NCBI GenBank assembly: GCA_964353355.1
Contig: CAYGVT010000066.1
Coordinates: 1-64,000, forward strand
Direction: 5' to 3'
DNA from: CAYGVT01 sp964353355
Lineage (GTDB): Archaea; Thermoplasmatota; DTKX01; GCA-020343715
Length of the DNA: 64,000 nt
In this document: one piece after another, positions 33,960 through 42,493 of the stretch
Position numbering within the stretch: the stretch's first letter is position 1
Layout: each line of letters begins with the position of its first letter
Notes under the pieces: model-generated
The model's database searches: none
Seen by the model: the letters and a program-made list of their open reading frames with translations, nothing else
Told to the model about the DNA's origin: nothing
Program-made: the position numbers and the translations under genes

Positions 33960-35615
33960 ATGGCCGAGCCTACCGCGGACCGGGAGCTCATCGTCCATCT
34001 CTTCGAGGGGGGCGGCATCACGGAGGGCGAGCTGCGCGAGTTCCTCGCCTCCCGCCCGGGCGCGCTGTCGCGGCACCTGACCGAGGAGTTCGTGCGCACC
34101 GTCGGCGCGCTGCGCCGCGGCGACTTCCACGAGGTCGAGGCCAGGGGCTTCGTCGTCCCCGCGCCCTCGAACCTTGAGCCCCTGTTCGTCGTCGCCCGCC
34201 AGCGCATCGAGCGCCTCATGAACTGCCCGACCGCGCTCGCGGTGCTCTCGCCCAGCCCCACTGACGCGCGGTTCGCGCTGCCCGTCGTCGTGCCGCGCGA
34301 CGTTGCGCCCGCCATGGAGCTGCGCCACGCCCGGTTCGCGCGCGTGCGCGCGACGCTCCTGAACCTGGAGTCGCTCGGGGGGGCCCCCGCGCGGTTCCTG
34401 CTCGCCCACGAGGTCCACGCGCTCACGCTCGAGGACTTCTTCGCGGCGCGCGCGCCCTCCCTCACGGGCGCCGACGTGCTCCGCCTGCTACAGGACCGGT
34501 TGAACCTGGACTACCCTGAGGTCCGGATGGCGCTCCTCGTGCACCTGTTCTCCGCGCCCCCCTACCTCGACCGCGCAGGGGGCACGGGCCTCACGCTCCT
34601 CGCTTGCGAGGACCGGGCCCGGTGCCTGAGCAAGCGCGCGCTCGAGGACGTGCTGGGCGACATGCGGTACGCGCTCCCGCCCTTCATGACGGGGCGGCGC
34701 GCGAGCGCCACCATGGACTACCACGGCATCCGGGGGGTGCCCCTGCGGTTCGGACCCTCCAGGATGAGCTGGAGGTTCGATGCCCCCGCGCGGGAAGCGG
34801 CGTCCTTCCTCAAGGACCGCGTCCCCCCGGTCGCGGGCGCGGAGGTGTCGATGTCGACGCGCAGCGTGCTGGAGGTCCACGACTTCGAGCGGTCCATCAA
34901 GGAGATGGCGCGGCACCGCACCGACACGCAGCTGGTGCTCAGCGTTTCGGACCTACCTGTGCTGCTGGGGCGCGACGACGTCACCCGCGACGAGCGGGCG
35001 CTCGCGCTGCACGAGCAGTCTGAGGACATCGCCCACGCGGTCGTGCACGCGGCCGCGCGCGTGCCCGGCACCGTGCTCGAGCCCATCGAGCGAGGGGCCC
35101 TCGTGGACGCCATCCTGCGCGACATCCACAAGGACTGGCCAGACCTCGAGCGGCTGCTGCGGGGCGAGGTGCTCCTGGACCTGGGCGCGCGCGGTGGCCT
35201 CATCGAGCACGCGACGCGCGCGGCGGGCGCGGCCGCGCGCGCGTTCGGCCGGCCCCCCGAGGAGGCGGCCCGCGCCGTCAAGGACATGTACGTCGACGTG
35301 TTCGCGCGGTTCTACGGCGAGCTCGAGCCCACGCTGCGCCACCACATCGCCGTCCTCGAGAAGCGCGAGCGCGCCCTGCTTGAGCAGATGGACCGCGACC
35401 TGCTCGACGCCATCGAGGGGGCGTTCCTGCAGCTCGACGCGAAGTGGCCCGACGGCTGGCCCTACCCCGAGTTCGAGCGGCTGGTCCTATCGCGCGTGCA
35501 GCTCGGCCGCGCGCGCCTGAGGCGCAAGTTCGACCTCCTGCGGCAGGAGGGCGAGGTCCGCGAGGTGACGCATGGCGTGTACATGCGCATCTGGGGCCTC
35601 TCGCGGTTCCTGTGA
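33960..35615 (+). CDS. Uncharacterised protein beside mcm
   Basis: The 551-residue protein is Arg/Ala-rich, soluble and without signal peptide. Its start reads MAEPTADRELIVHLFEGGGI (ATG 33960; ATG 33924 would add 12 residues). Several helical segments follow, and the C-terminus ends in a winged-helix-like pattern (RARLRRKFDLLRQEGEVREV, then THGVYMRIWGLSRFL). I do not recognise it. It lies 93 bases before mcm on the same strand and may belong to the replication or repair machinery, but nothing in its sequence proves this. No Walker motifs or nuclease signature were found. Confidence 0.65.
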   Translation: MAEPTADRELIVHLFEGGGITEGELREFLASRPGALSRHLTEEFVRTVGALRRGDFHEVEARGFVVPAPSNLEPLFVVARQRIERLMNCPTALAVLSPSPTDARFALPVVVPRDVAPAMELRHARFARVRATLLNLESLGGAPARFLLAHEVHALTLEDFFAARAPSLTGADVLRLLQDRLNLDYPEVRMALLVHLFSAPPYLDRAGGTGLTLLACEDRARCLSKRALEDVLGDMRYALPPFMTGRRASATMDYHGIRGVPLRFGPSRMSWRFDAPAREAASFLKDRVPPVAGAEVSMSTRSVLEVHDFERSIKEMARHRTDTQLVLSVSDLPVLLGRDDVTRDERALALHEQSEDIAHAVVHAAARVPGTVLEPIERGALVDAILRDIHKDWPDLERLLRGEVLLDLGARGGLIEHATRAAGAAARAFGRPPEEAARAVKDMYVDVFARFYGELEPTLRHHIAVLEKRERALLEQMDRDLLDAIEGAFLQLDAKWPDGWPYPEFERLVLSRVQLGRARLRRKFDLLRQEGEVREVTHGVYMRIWGLSRFL

Positions 35616-35708
35616 GGTGGCGTGCGGGCGTGCGCCACATTCGCTGAACCCCCCGTAAGCAATATCTCCCCCCTTCGCCATAGGGGGCATTCCCCGCGGG
35701 AGAGGGAC

Positions 35709-37877
35709 ATGGCAGAGGAGTACTCCGAGGAGAGCCTGAAGGAGCTGTGGAGCTCCTTCTTCAAGGAGCACGGCTACGTGCCGCCGCTGCTCGACATCGC
35801 GGCGCGCTACCCCGAGGTCCGCTCGCTCGAGGTCACCTACCCCGACATCTCGCGGTTCAACATCGCGCTCGCGGACCACCTCCTCGAGCAGCCGCTTGCC
35901 GCGCTCGCGGCGGCCGAGAAGGCCTCGCAGCAGCTGATGCCCCCCACCGCGCGGGCGCCCGTGCACATCCGCGTGTCGCAGCTGCCCAAGGACCCCGAGT
36001 ACGGCCGCATCGGCATCCGCGACCTGCGCAGCAAGCACCTCGGCCGCCTCATCGCCGTCGAGGGGCTGGTGCGCAAGTCCACCGAGGTGCGGCCGAGGCT
36101 GAAGCTCGCGGTGTACCAGTGCCTGCGGTGCGGGGCCATCCACCACCTCGAGCAGGACTCGCTCGTGCTCAAGGAGCCGCTCGAGTGCTTCAAGGAGGGC
36201 GGCGGCTGCGGCCGGGCGGCCACGTCGACCAAGTTCAGGCTCATCACCAACTACGCGTCCCTCCCGGACCCGTTCGCGACCGCCTACCAGGGCAAGGCGC
36301 TGGACTTCTCCGAGTTCGTCGACACCCAGAAGATCGAGATACAGGAGAGCCCCGAGGGCCTCCGGGGCGGTGACCAGCCCCAGCGGCTCGTCGCCTACAC
36401 CCAAGACGACCTCGCCGGCATCCTCTCGCCGGGGGACCGCATCGTCATCAACGGCGTGCTCCGCGAGACCCCCAAGGGCCAGGGCGCGCAGAAGTCGACG
36501 CTGTTCGACATCTTCATGGACGTGGTGTCCATCGAGAAGGAGAAGCGCGACTTCGAGTCCATCGTCATAACCGAGGAGGACGAGCTGCGCATCAAGGAGA
36601 CCTCGCACGACGTCGCGCTCATGGACAAGTTCACGACCTCCATCGCCCCCACCATCTACGGCCTGGAGCGCGAGAAGGAGGCGCTGTCGCTGCAGCTCTT
36701 CGGCGGGGTCGCCAAGGTCCTGCCCGACGGCACGCGCATCCGAGGCGACATCCACATAATGCTCGTGGGCGACCCGGGCACGGCCAAGTCCCAGCTGCTG
36801 CGGTACATGACGGCCCTCGCGCCAAGGGCCATCTACACGTCCGGCAAGGCCACGACGGCGGCTGGACTCACCGCGGCCGCGGTGCGCGACGAGTTCGGCG
36901 AGGGCCGCTGGACGCTCGAGGCGGGCGCGCTCGTGCTCGCGGACAAGGGCCTGTGCGCCATCGACGAGCTCGACAAGATGAACGAGCAGGACCGCGGCGC
37001 GATGCACGAGGCGATGGAGCAGCAGAGCATCTCCGTCGCCAAGGCGGGCATCACGGCCACGCTCCAGTCCCGGTGCGCCATCCTGGGCGCGGCCAACCCC
37101 AAGCTGGGGCGGTTCCACGAGCACGCGCTCATGGTCGAGCAGATAGACCTGCCGCCCGCCCTGTTCTCCAGGTTCGACATCATCTTCTCCCTCATCGACA
37201 AGCCGGACTCGGCCTGGGACGCCAGGCTCGCCGACCACATCCTCAAGGTCCACCGCGTCGGGGAGATAAGCCGCCTCAAGGAGCACCTGGACGGCCTCCC
37301 CCTGCCCGAGGGCATGGAGGAGGAGTCGACGGACGCCGTCATGCCCGCCTTCGAGCCCGAGTTCGTGCGCAAGTACGTGGCCTACGCCAAGAACAACGTC
37401 TTCCCCGTGCTCACGCGGGAGGCGACGGCGGCCATCCGCGAGTACTACATCCGCATCCGCAAGCAGGGCGAGGGCGAGGAGGCCTCTGTGCCCCTCACCG
37501 CGAGGCAGCTCGAGGCGTTCGTCCGTCTCGCGGAGGCCGCGGCCAGGGCGCGGCTCTCCGAGACGGTCGAGCGCGAGGACGCCGATCGCGGGATCCGCAT
37601 CGTCGACTACTGGCTCAAGAAGATAATGGGCGGCGAGAAGTTCGACATCGATGTCATCGCCACCGGCATCAGCCACTCCCAGCGCGAGCGCATGCGCATC
37701 CTGCTGGACATCATCGAGAAGCTCACCAAGGGCGGCCGCGGCGCGCTCGAGGACGACGTGCTCGCGGACGCTGAGGGCTTCAACATCGACCGCACGCAGG
37801 CCAAGGACGTCCTCAAGCGCCTGGTCTCGGACGGCCGCGTCTACCAGCCCACGGTGGGCACCTACAGGATGGTCTGA
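35709..37877 (+). CDS. mcm: MCM replicative helicase
   Basis: The 722-residue protein is a single archaeal MCM with no intein. The N-terminal domain has the zinc site CLRC (138-141) plus Cys160 and Cys167. The AAA+ motor has Walker A GDPGTAKSQLL (about 354-364), Walker B with AIDELDKM (near 416) and the SRFD arginine finger (near 487). A C-terminal winged helix (DGRVYQPTVGTYRMV) closes the protein. It forms the hexameric helicase at the replication fork. The ATG follows GAGAGGG by two bases. The N-terminal domain contains the usual DNA-binding beta-hairpin segment. Length and motifs are normal for the family. Confidence 0.97.
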   Translation: MAEEYSEESLKELWSSFFKEHGYVPPLLDIAARYPEVRSLEVTYPDISRFNIALADHLLEQPLAALAAAEKASQQLMPPTARAPVHIRVSQLPKDPEYGRIGIRDLRSKHLGRLIAVEGLVRKSTEVRPRLKLAVYQCLRCGAIHHLEQDSLVLKEPLECFKEGGGCGRAATSTKFRLITNYASLPDPFATAYQGKALDFSEFVDTQKIEIQESPEGLRGGDQPQRLVAYTQDDLAGILSPGDRIVINGVLRETPKGQGAQKSTLFDIFMDVVSIEKEKRDFESIVITEEDELRIKETSHDVALMDKFTTSIAPTIYGLEREKEALSLQLFGGVAKVLPDGTRIRGDIHIMLVGDPGTAKSQLLRYMTALAPRAIYTSGKATTAAGLTAAAVRDEFGEGRWTLEAGALVLADKGLCAIDELDKMNEQDRGAMHEAMEQQSISVAKAGITATLQSRCAILGAANPKLGRFHEHALMVEQIDLPPALFSRFDIIFSLIDKPDSAWDARLADHILKVHRVGEISRLKEHLDGLPLPEGMEEESTDAVMPAFEPEFVRKYVAYAKNNVFPVLTREATAAIREYYIRIRKQGEGEEASVPLTARQLEAFVRLAEAAARARLSETVEREDADRGIRIVDYWLKKIMGGEKFDIDVIATGISHSQRERMRILLDIIEKLTKGGRGALEDDVLADAEGFNIDRTQAKDVLKRLVSDGRVYQPTVGTYRMV

Positions 37878-37917
37878 GAGGCCCTGTTGTTCGCCGCCAT
37901 GCGAACCTCCTGCGAAT

Positions 37918-37925
37918 CTATAAAA
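37918..37925 (+). promoter_or_regulatory. TATA box of the DUF424 gene
   Basis: CTATAAAA, 25-30 bases before a predicted start of transcription near 37948. The ATG at 37973 then has a short leader with GAGGGTG. Confidence 0.5.
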
Positions 37926-37972
37926 ACCCACGGGTGGCTAGCATGGGTGCCAGCATACCCGAGGGTGCCCAC

Positions 37973-38272
37973 ATGATCTACGTGAAGGTCCACAAGCGGG
38001 GCGGCCATGTGTGCGCGGCCGCGTGCGACGAGAAGCTGCTGGGGGCGACGCTCGAGGACGGGCCCTACTGCGTCATGGTCAAGGAGTCCTTCTTCAAGGG
38101 CGAGCTCGTCGATGACCACGACGAGGAGACGCAGGCCGTGTTCAGGCGCGCGAGCTCGCTCAACCTGTTCGGCGAGCATGCGGTCGCGCTCGGCGTGCGG
38201 GCGGGTTGCATCGACGAGGCGACCGTCGTGCGCATCAAGGGAGTGCCGCACGCGCAGATGTTCATTGTATAG
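37973..38272 (+). CDS. DUF424 protein
   Basis: The 99-residue protein matches the archaeal DUF424 family: MIYVKVHKRGGHVCAAACDE, LLGATLEDG, FFKGELVD, SSLNLFGEHAVALGV and the closing GVPHAQMFIV. It is small, soluble and of unknown function. Family members may sit near tRNA or translation genes, and some carry a conserved Cys, here several (VCAAACDEK). Upstream ATG and GTG codons exist, but ATG 37973 has the best Shine-Dalgarno (GAGGGTG) and gives the family N-terminus. Confidence 0.88.
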   Translation: MIYVKVHKRGGHVCAAACDEKLLGATLEDGPYCVMVKESFFKGELVDDHDEETQAVFRRASSLNLFGEHAVALGVRAGCIDEATVVRIKGVPHAQMFIV

Positions 38273-38294
38273 CGTGCCGGGCGGTGGGCCATCC

Positions 38295-38316
38295 GGGCGA
38301 TGCTGGCGCCCTTTTT
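38295..38316 (+). terminator. Hairpin plus T-tract after DUF424
   Basis: GGGCG (38295-38299) pairs with CGCCC (38307-38311), followed directly by five T at 38312-38316. It lies 25-45 bases after the DUF424 stop. Bacterial-like terminator shape; archaeal termination on oligo-T is consistent. Confidence 0.45.
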
Positions 38317-38386
38317 CACACCTCTGGAAATCTTGCGCAAACGGTTATGTAGTACTGCCACCTTCTACATTCCTGGAGGGCTACTG

Positions 38387-39244
<858 letters not shown>

Positions 39245-39336
39245 CCCCCCCGCCCCCCCCGTGCCACGGGTGGTCCAGCATGCTACGTGGATGCCCCCAG
39301 GGACTTTTACCAGGCGACCCGCACGAAGGCGTCGGT

Positions 39337-39344
39337 TTTATATA
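39337..39344 (+). promoter_or_regulatory. TATA box of the small zinc-ribbon gene
   Basis: TTTATATA in an otherwise GC-rich gap. A start near 39366 would leave a leader of about 53 bases with AAAGGAAG before the ATG at 39419. Confidence 0.6.
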
Positions 39345-39418
39345 GTAGAACCTTGTTGCCTATCCGAAGGGCCTTCCCAAGAGGGTTGGACCTTCTAAGA
39401 ACCTAAAGGAAGTATAGC

Positions 39419-39604
39419 ATGCAGCAAGAGCGTGGATACGACAGGAGGGGAGGCCGGGACTTCGACCGCCCGCCCCGTGAGCAGCACAAGATAACCTGCG
39501 CGGATTGTGGCAAGGAAGACACGGTCCCGTTCAAGCCTGACGGCAACAGGCCAGTCTACTGCCGCGAGTGCTTCTCCAAGCACCGCCCCCCAAGGCGGTT
39601 CTAG
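39419..39604 (+). CDS. Archaeal CxxC-CxxC zinc-ribbon protein
   Basis: The 61-residue protein has an Arg/Gly/Asp-rich N-terminal half and a zinc ribbon, KITCADCGKEDTVPFKP with PVYCRECFSKH. This is the common archaeal pattern CxxC...PFKP...VYCRxCF. It most likely binds nucleic acid, perhaps as a cold- or growth-related RNA chaperone; this is not proven. AAAGGAAG precedes the ATG. It has its own strong TATA box and a hairpin with T-tract after the stop, so it is a single-gene unit and probably well expressed. Confidence 0.82.
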   Translation: MQQERGYDRRGGRDFDRPPREQHKITCADCGKEDTVPFKPDGNRPVYCRECFSKHRPPRRF

Positions 39605-39619
39605 ACCTACGAACGCAAT

Positions 39620-39692
39620 GGGGGCGGCGAACCGCTGCCCCCGACGACCGCGGTCGGTGCGTCAAGCACCTCCGCGGCCGATCCATTTTTTT
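39620..39692 (+). terminator. Hairpins and T7 tract after the zinc-ribbon gene
   Basis: A GC hairpin (GGGGGCGG pairing with CCGCTGCCCCC, one bulge), then the 12-base palindrome CGACCGCGGTCG at 39645-39656, then seven T at 39686-39692. The T-tract is the likely archaeal termination signal. Confidence 0.5.
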
Positions 39693-39746
39693 CCCTTTAC
39701 CAGCCAGCCATGGCCATGCCCTGCGGCGTGGCCGCCGGCTCCCCCG

Positions 39747-41324
39747 CTAGCCCCATCCGTACGGGTAGACGTGGTGCGCGTGCACGGGGTGGAAGGCGTA
39801 ATCCCTGACCGCGAAGCGATGCAGCGATAGCTCGTGGAATGCCAGCAGCCCCACAACCATCGCGGCGGCCGTCGCGGCCGTCAGGCCCACGATGGCCATC
39901 GACGACGGGACGGCGGGCATCGCGCGAGGACCGAGGAGCGGCCTCGTGGGCTGTCCCGGGGCAGGCGGGGCCTCCCTCTTCACCGCGGCCTGGACCGATG
40001 ACTGCATGAGCATCTTGACGCCCAGGCTGAGGTTCTCGGCCCCGCCCAGGGAGAGCTTGTGCGCCATGATGGCGGCGGCCGCGAGGCGCACGTTGTCCAT
40101 GGCCTCCTCGACGCCGTAGGGCAGCATCGCCACCATCGCCGAGGTGACCCCCATCCCCCCGCCGTTGAACCGGCCGAGGGCGGCCATCGCCGCGTTGTAG
40201 CGCTCGACCGTGGCCGCCACGTCCTGCTGCGAGACCGCCATGAGCGCGGCCGCGACGGTGACGTCGACCGCAGCTGCCGAGGATGTGTATATGCCATCCC
40301 GCAGAGAGGTGAAGTTCCCGAGGAGGGCGGGGCTTGCGCCCGTCCGCTCGGCGCAGGCGAGCAGCGCGCCCGCGCTCGGCCAGCCCGGGCAGTAGGCCTC
40401 CGTGAGCTCGACCGTCCTCTGGACCAGCGTCGAGGCCTCCACCCCGCCCATGAGCAGGATGGCGGCCGCCCTGACCTGGTCCTCCCTGACGTAGTTGGCC
40501 GCCCAGGGCCGGGACAGGAGCCCCCGCGCGAAGGCGACCAACCTGGCCAGGTCCGCCTCGTCCCTGGCGGCCAGCACGGCCGTCTCGGCCACGGTGATGA
40601 GCGCGGTCTCCTTGACCGCGGACGTGCCCGAGAGCTCGCCGTAGGCCCTCGTGAAGAGGCGTGCGGCCTCCTCTGGCGTGCCCTCCCTGCCCGCGAGCCC
40701 GACGGATGCGAGCCTCAGGTGTATCTCGTCCGTTGACCTGTTGGCGGGTGAGATGGCCTTGAGGATGGTCTGCGCGCGTGCCGCGCGCGAGTCGAAGTGC
40801 GCCCGGACGGCGTCCACCTCCTCCACGAACGCCCTGATGTCGGTCGCCCAGAGCCTCGACGCGCGCTGCTCGAGCGTCTGCAGCGCCTCATGGCCCCTGT
40901 AACTGACGTGGAAGGGACGGCCGTTGAGCGCGCCGGCCCCGCGCCGCTCCGTGGCGTCCTGGACGAGCCCCAGGTAGCGGGTCCTGATGGCCCTCAGGTC
41001 CCGCTCTGTCTCCTCCAGCCTGTCCTGCGCCTTCCTGTAGGCCGGCTGTTGCCGGTAGAGGGCACCAGGGGAGCCGCTCGCGCCAGTCGCGAACGCCTCG
41101 AGCTGCGCGCGCAGCGTCTCCTGCTCCGACACGAGGGCCGACATGTGCTGGCGGATGGCTTCCAGGTCCTCGCCGGATGCCGCGGCGCCACCCCCGCCCG
41201 CGACGGGCGTGGGCGCGACCAGCCCCAGCGAGAGCAGCTCCGAGACGGTCTCCGGGTCGGCCTTGACGTCCGCTCCTGCTGCGAGGGCCTTCAGTACGTC
41301 CCTCGCCTCGACGCTCTTGCTCAT
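39747..41324 (-). CDS. Unknown protein with helical repeats and C-terminal TM anchor (third gene of GNAT operon)
   Basis: The 525-residue protein starts MSKSVEARDVLKALAAGADV. A coiled-coil-prone region follows at about 60-150 (EDLEAIRQHMSALVSEQETL and EETERDLRAIRTRYLGLVQD). A long all-helical Ala-rich region to about 440 includes LPYGVEEAMDNVRLAAAAIM. One membrane helix lies at about 475-498, and a short tail rich in His ends the protein (HPVHAHHVYPYGWG). There is no signal peptide, so it is a tail-anchored cytoplasmic protein. ATG 41324 overlaps the stop of the preceding gene (ATGA). I do not recognise the family. The coupled partners suggest a membrane-bound complex. Confidence 0.75.
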   Translation of the reverse strand: MSKSVEARDVLKALAAGADVKADPETVSELLSLGLVAPTPVAGGGGAAASGEDLEAIRQHMSALVSEQETLRAQLEAFATGASGSPGALYRQQPAYRKAQDRLEETERDLRAIRTRYLGLVQDATERRGAGALNGRPFHVSYRGHEALQTLEQRASRLWATDIRAFVEEVDAVRAHFDSRAARAQTILKAISPANRSTDEIHLRLASVGLAGREGTPEEAARLFTRAYGELSGTSAVKETALITVAETAVLAARDEADLARLVAFARGLLSRPWAANYVREDQVRAAAILLMGGVEASTLVQRTVELTEAYCPGWPSAGALLACAERTGASPALLGNFTSLRDGIYTSSAAAVDVTVAAALMAVSQQDVAATVERYNAAMAALGRFNGGGMGVTSAMVAMLPYGVEEAMDNVRLAAAAIMAHKLSLGGAENLSLGVKMLMQSSVQAAVKREAPPAPGQPTRPLLGPRAMPAVPSSMAIVGLTAATAAAMVVGLLAFHELSLHRFAVRDYAFHPVHAHHVYPYGWG

Positions 41325-42493
41325 GTTCCACCCTCCTCGAAGTCCAGCATCCTGAGCCTCAGCTCCGGCGCATGCCCCTCGTGGGGCAGGAGCGCCAGGT
41401 CCATGTGCGTACCGCATCCCTCGACCGCGACGTAGGGGTCGCGCTCGAGCGCGAGCTGCAGCCGCGCGCCCAGGTCGCGCCTCCGCTCCTCGCGCCCCCG
41501 CGTGGCACCGGCCATCCGCTCGCGCTCCCGCAGCAGGCGGTCGGCGCCGTAGAGGTACTCGTAGAGGTTCCTCTCGAACTGCCTGCGCATGCGCGCGAGC
41601 ACCTCGTCGTCGTCGCGCATGACGACCCACTCGAGCCCCTCGATGTCGGCGAAGAAGAGCGTCCCGTCGGGCGCGAGCACCGAATCTTTGTCCAGCCACA
41701 CGTCCGCGTAGTCGAGCGCGGCCACGCCGCGGCCCTCGACCTCCTCGACCGTCCGCGGTACGAGGGTGAGCGCGGCCATGCCGGACCTGAGGTAGCAATC
41801 GATGAACGCGTCGAGCCCCTGCTCGTCCTCCACCCCGAAGGCCGAGAGGACGGGGCGCGTCCGCCTCCCGAGCGTGGACTCGGACTGGTAGAACAGGCGC
41901 ACGTCCGAGGGCAGCAGCCGGACCTCCTGGTAGTAGGGCTCGCCGCCGTCGAGGCGGCGGTACCACCACTGCGCCATCGCGCGCTCCATCAGCCACTGCG
42001 GCAGGGGCGTCGCCCGTGCCATCGGGCAGATGTGGAGGCCGCGGATGCCCTCCTGTCCCGTGAGGGCGGTCAAGGCCGCGTCCTCCTCGCAGACGCTGCG
42101 CCCCATCGCGCCCCACGGGCTCTCGCCGAACCAGGACTCGGAGGTGAACAGGGCCCCCCTGGCGGCGGGGGGCGCTCCCAGCCCGGCCGGGTCGTCATCG
42201 TACATGGGGGCGCGGGCCCCCACGCCCTTGACGCTCACCAGCCACCGCCTGCCCCACAGCTCGACCTGGGCATCCTCCAGGATCGTCGCGCGGTTGCCCT
42301 CGGGGATGGCGCGGACCGCCCTGGTCCCGGTGGTGGGGGCCACGCCCTCGGGGAGCAGGACCGCGCCCTCGAGGGACGTGCGCACGCGTTCCATGTTGCG
42401 GGGGACGATGGGCTCGCCGTCCGTGGGGACGACCAGCATTCGCTCGCGCTCGCGCCCGAGCGCGACGGGGCCCGTCGGGAACGTCGCGCTCAC
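41321..42493 (-). CDS. Unknown soluble protein (second gene of GNAT operon)
   Basis: The 390-residue protein has no signal peptide or transmembrane helix. It contains FYQSESTLGRRTRPVLSAF and then LDYADVWLDKDSVL and GTLFFADIEGLEW, which loosely resemble the catalytic and metal loops of kinase-like folds (HxDxxxxN then DFxG), but the key His/Asn are not conserved. A helical C-terminal part follows. Treat the kinase resemblance as a guess. GTG 42493 overlaps the stop of the acetyltransferase gene (GTGA). ATG 42439 is an alternative start. Its own stop overlaps the next gene. Confidence 0.7.
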   Translation of the reverse strand: MSATFPTGPVALGRERERMLVVPTDGEPIVPRNMERVRTSLEGAVLLPEGVAPTTGTRAVRAIPEGNRATILEDAQVELWGRRWLVSVKGVGARAPMYDDDPAGLGAPPAARGALFTSESWFGESPWGAMGRSVCEEDAALTALTGQEGIRGLHICPMARATPLPQWLMERAMAQWWYRRLDGGEPYYQEVRLLPSDVRLFYQSESTLGRRTRPVLSAFGVEDEQGLDAFIDCYLRSGMAALTLVPRTVEEVEGRGVAALDYADVWLDKDSVLAPDGTLFFADIEGLEWVVMRDDDEVLARMRRQFERNLYEYLYGADRLLRERERMAGATRGREERRRDLGARLQLALERDPYVAVEGCGTHMDLALLPHEGHAPELRLRMLDFEEGGT

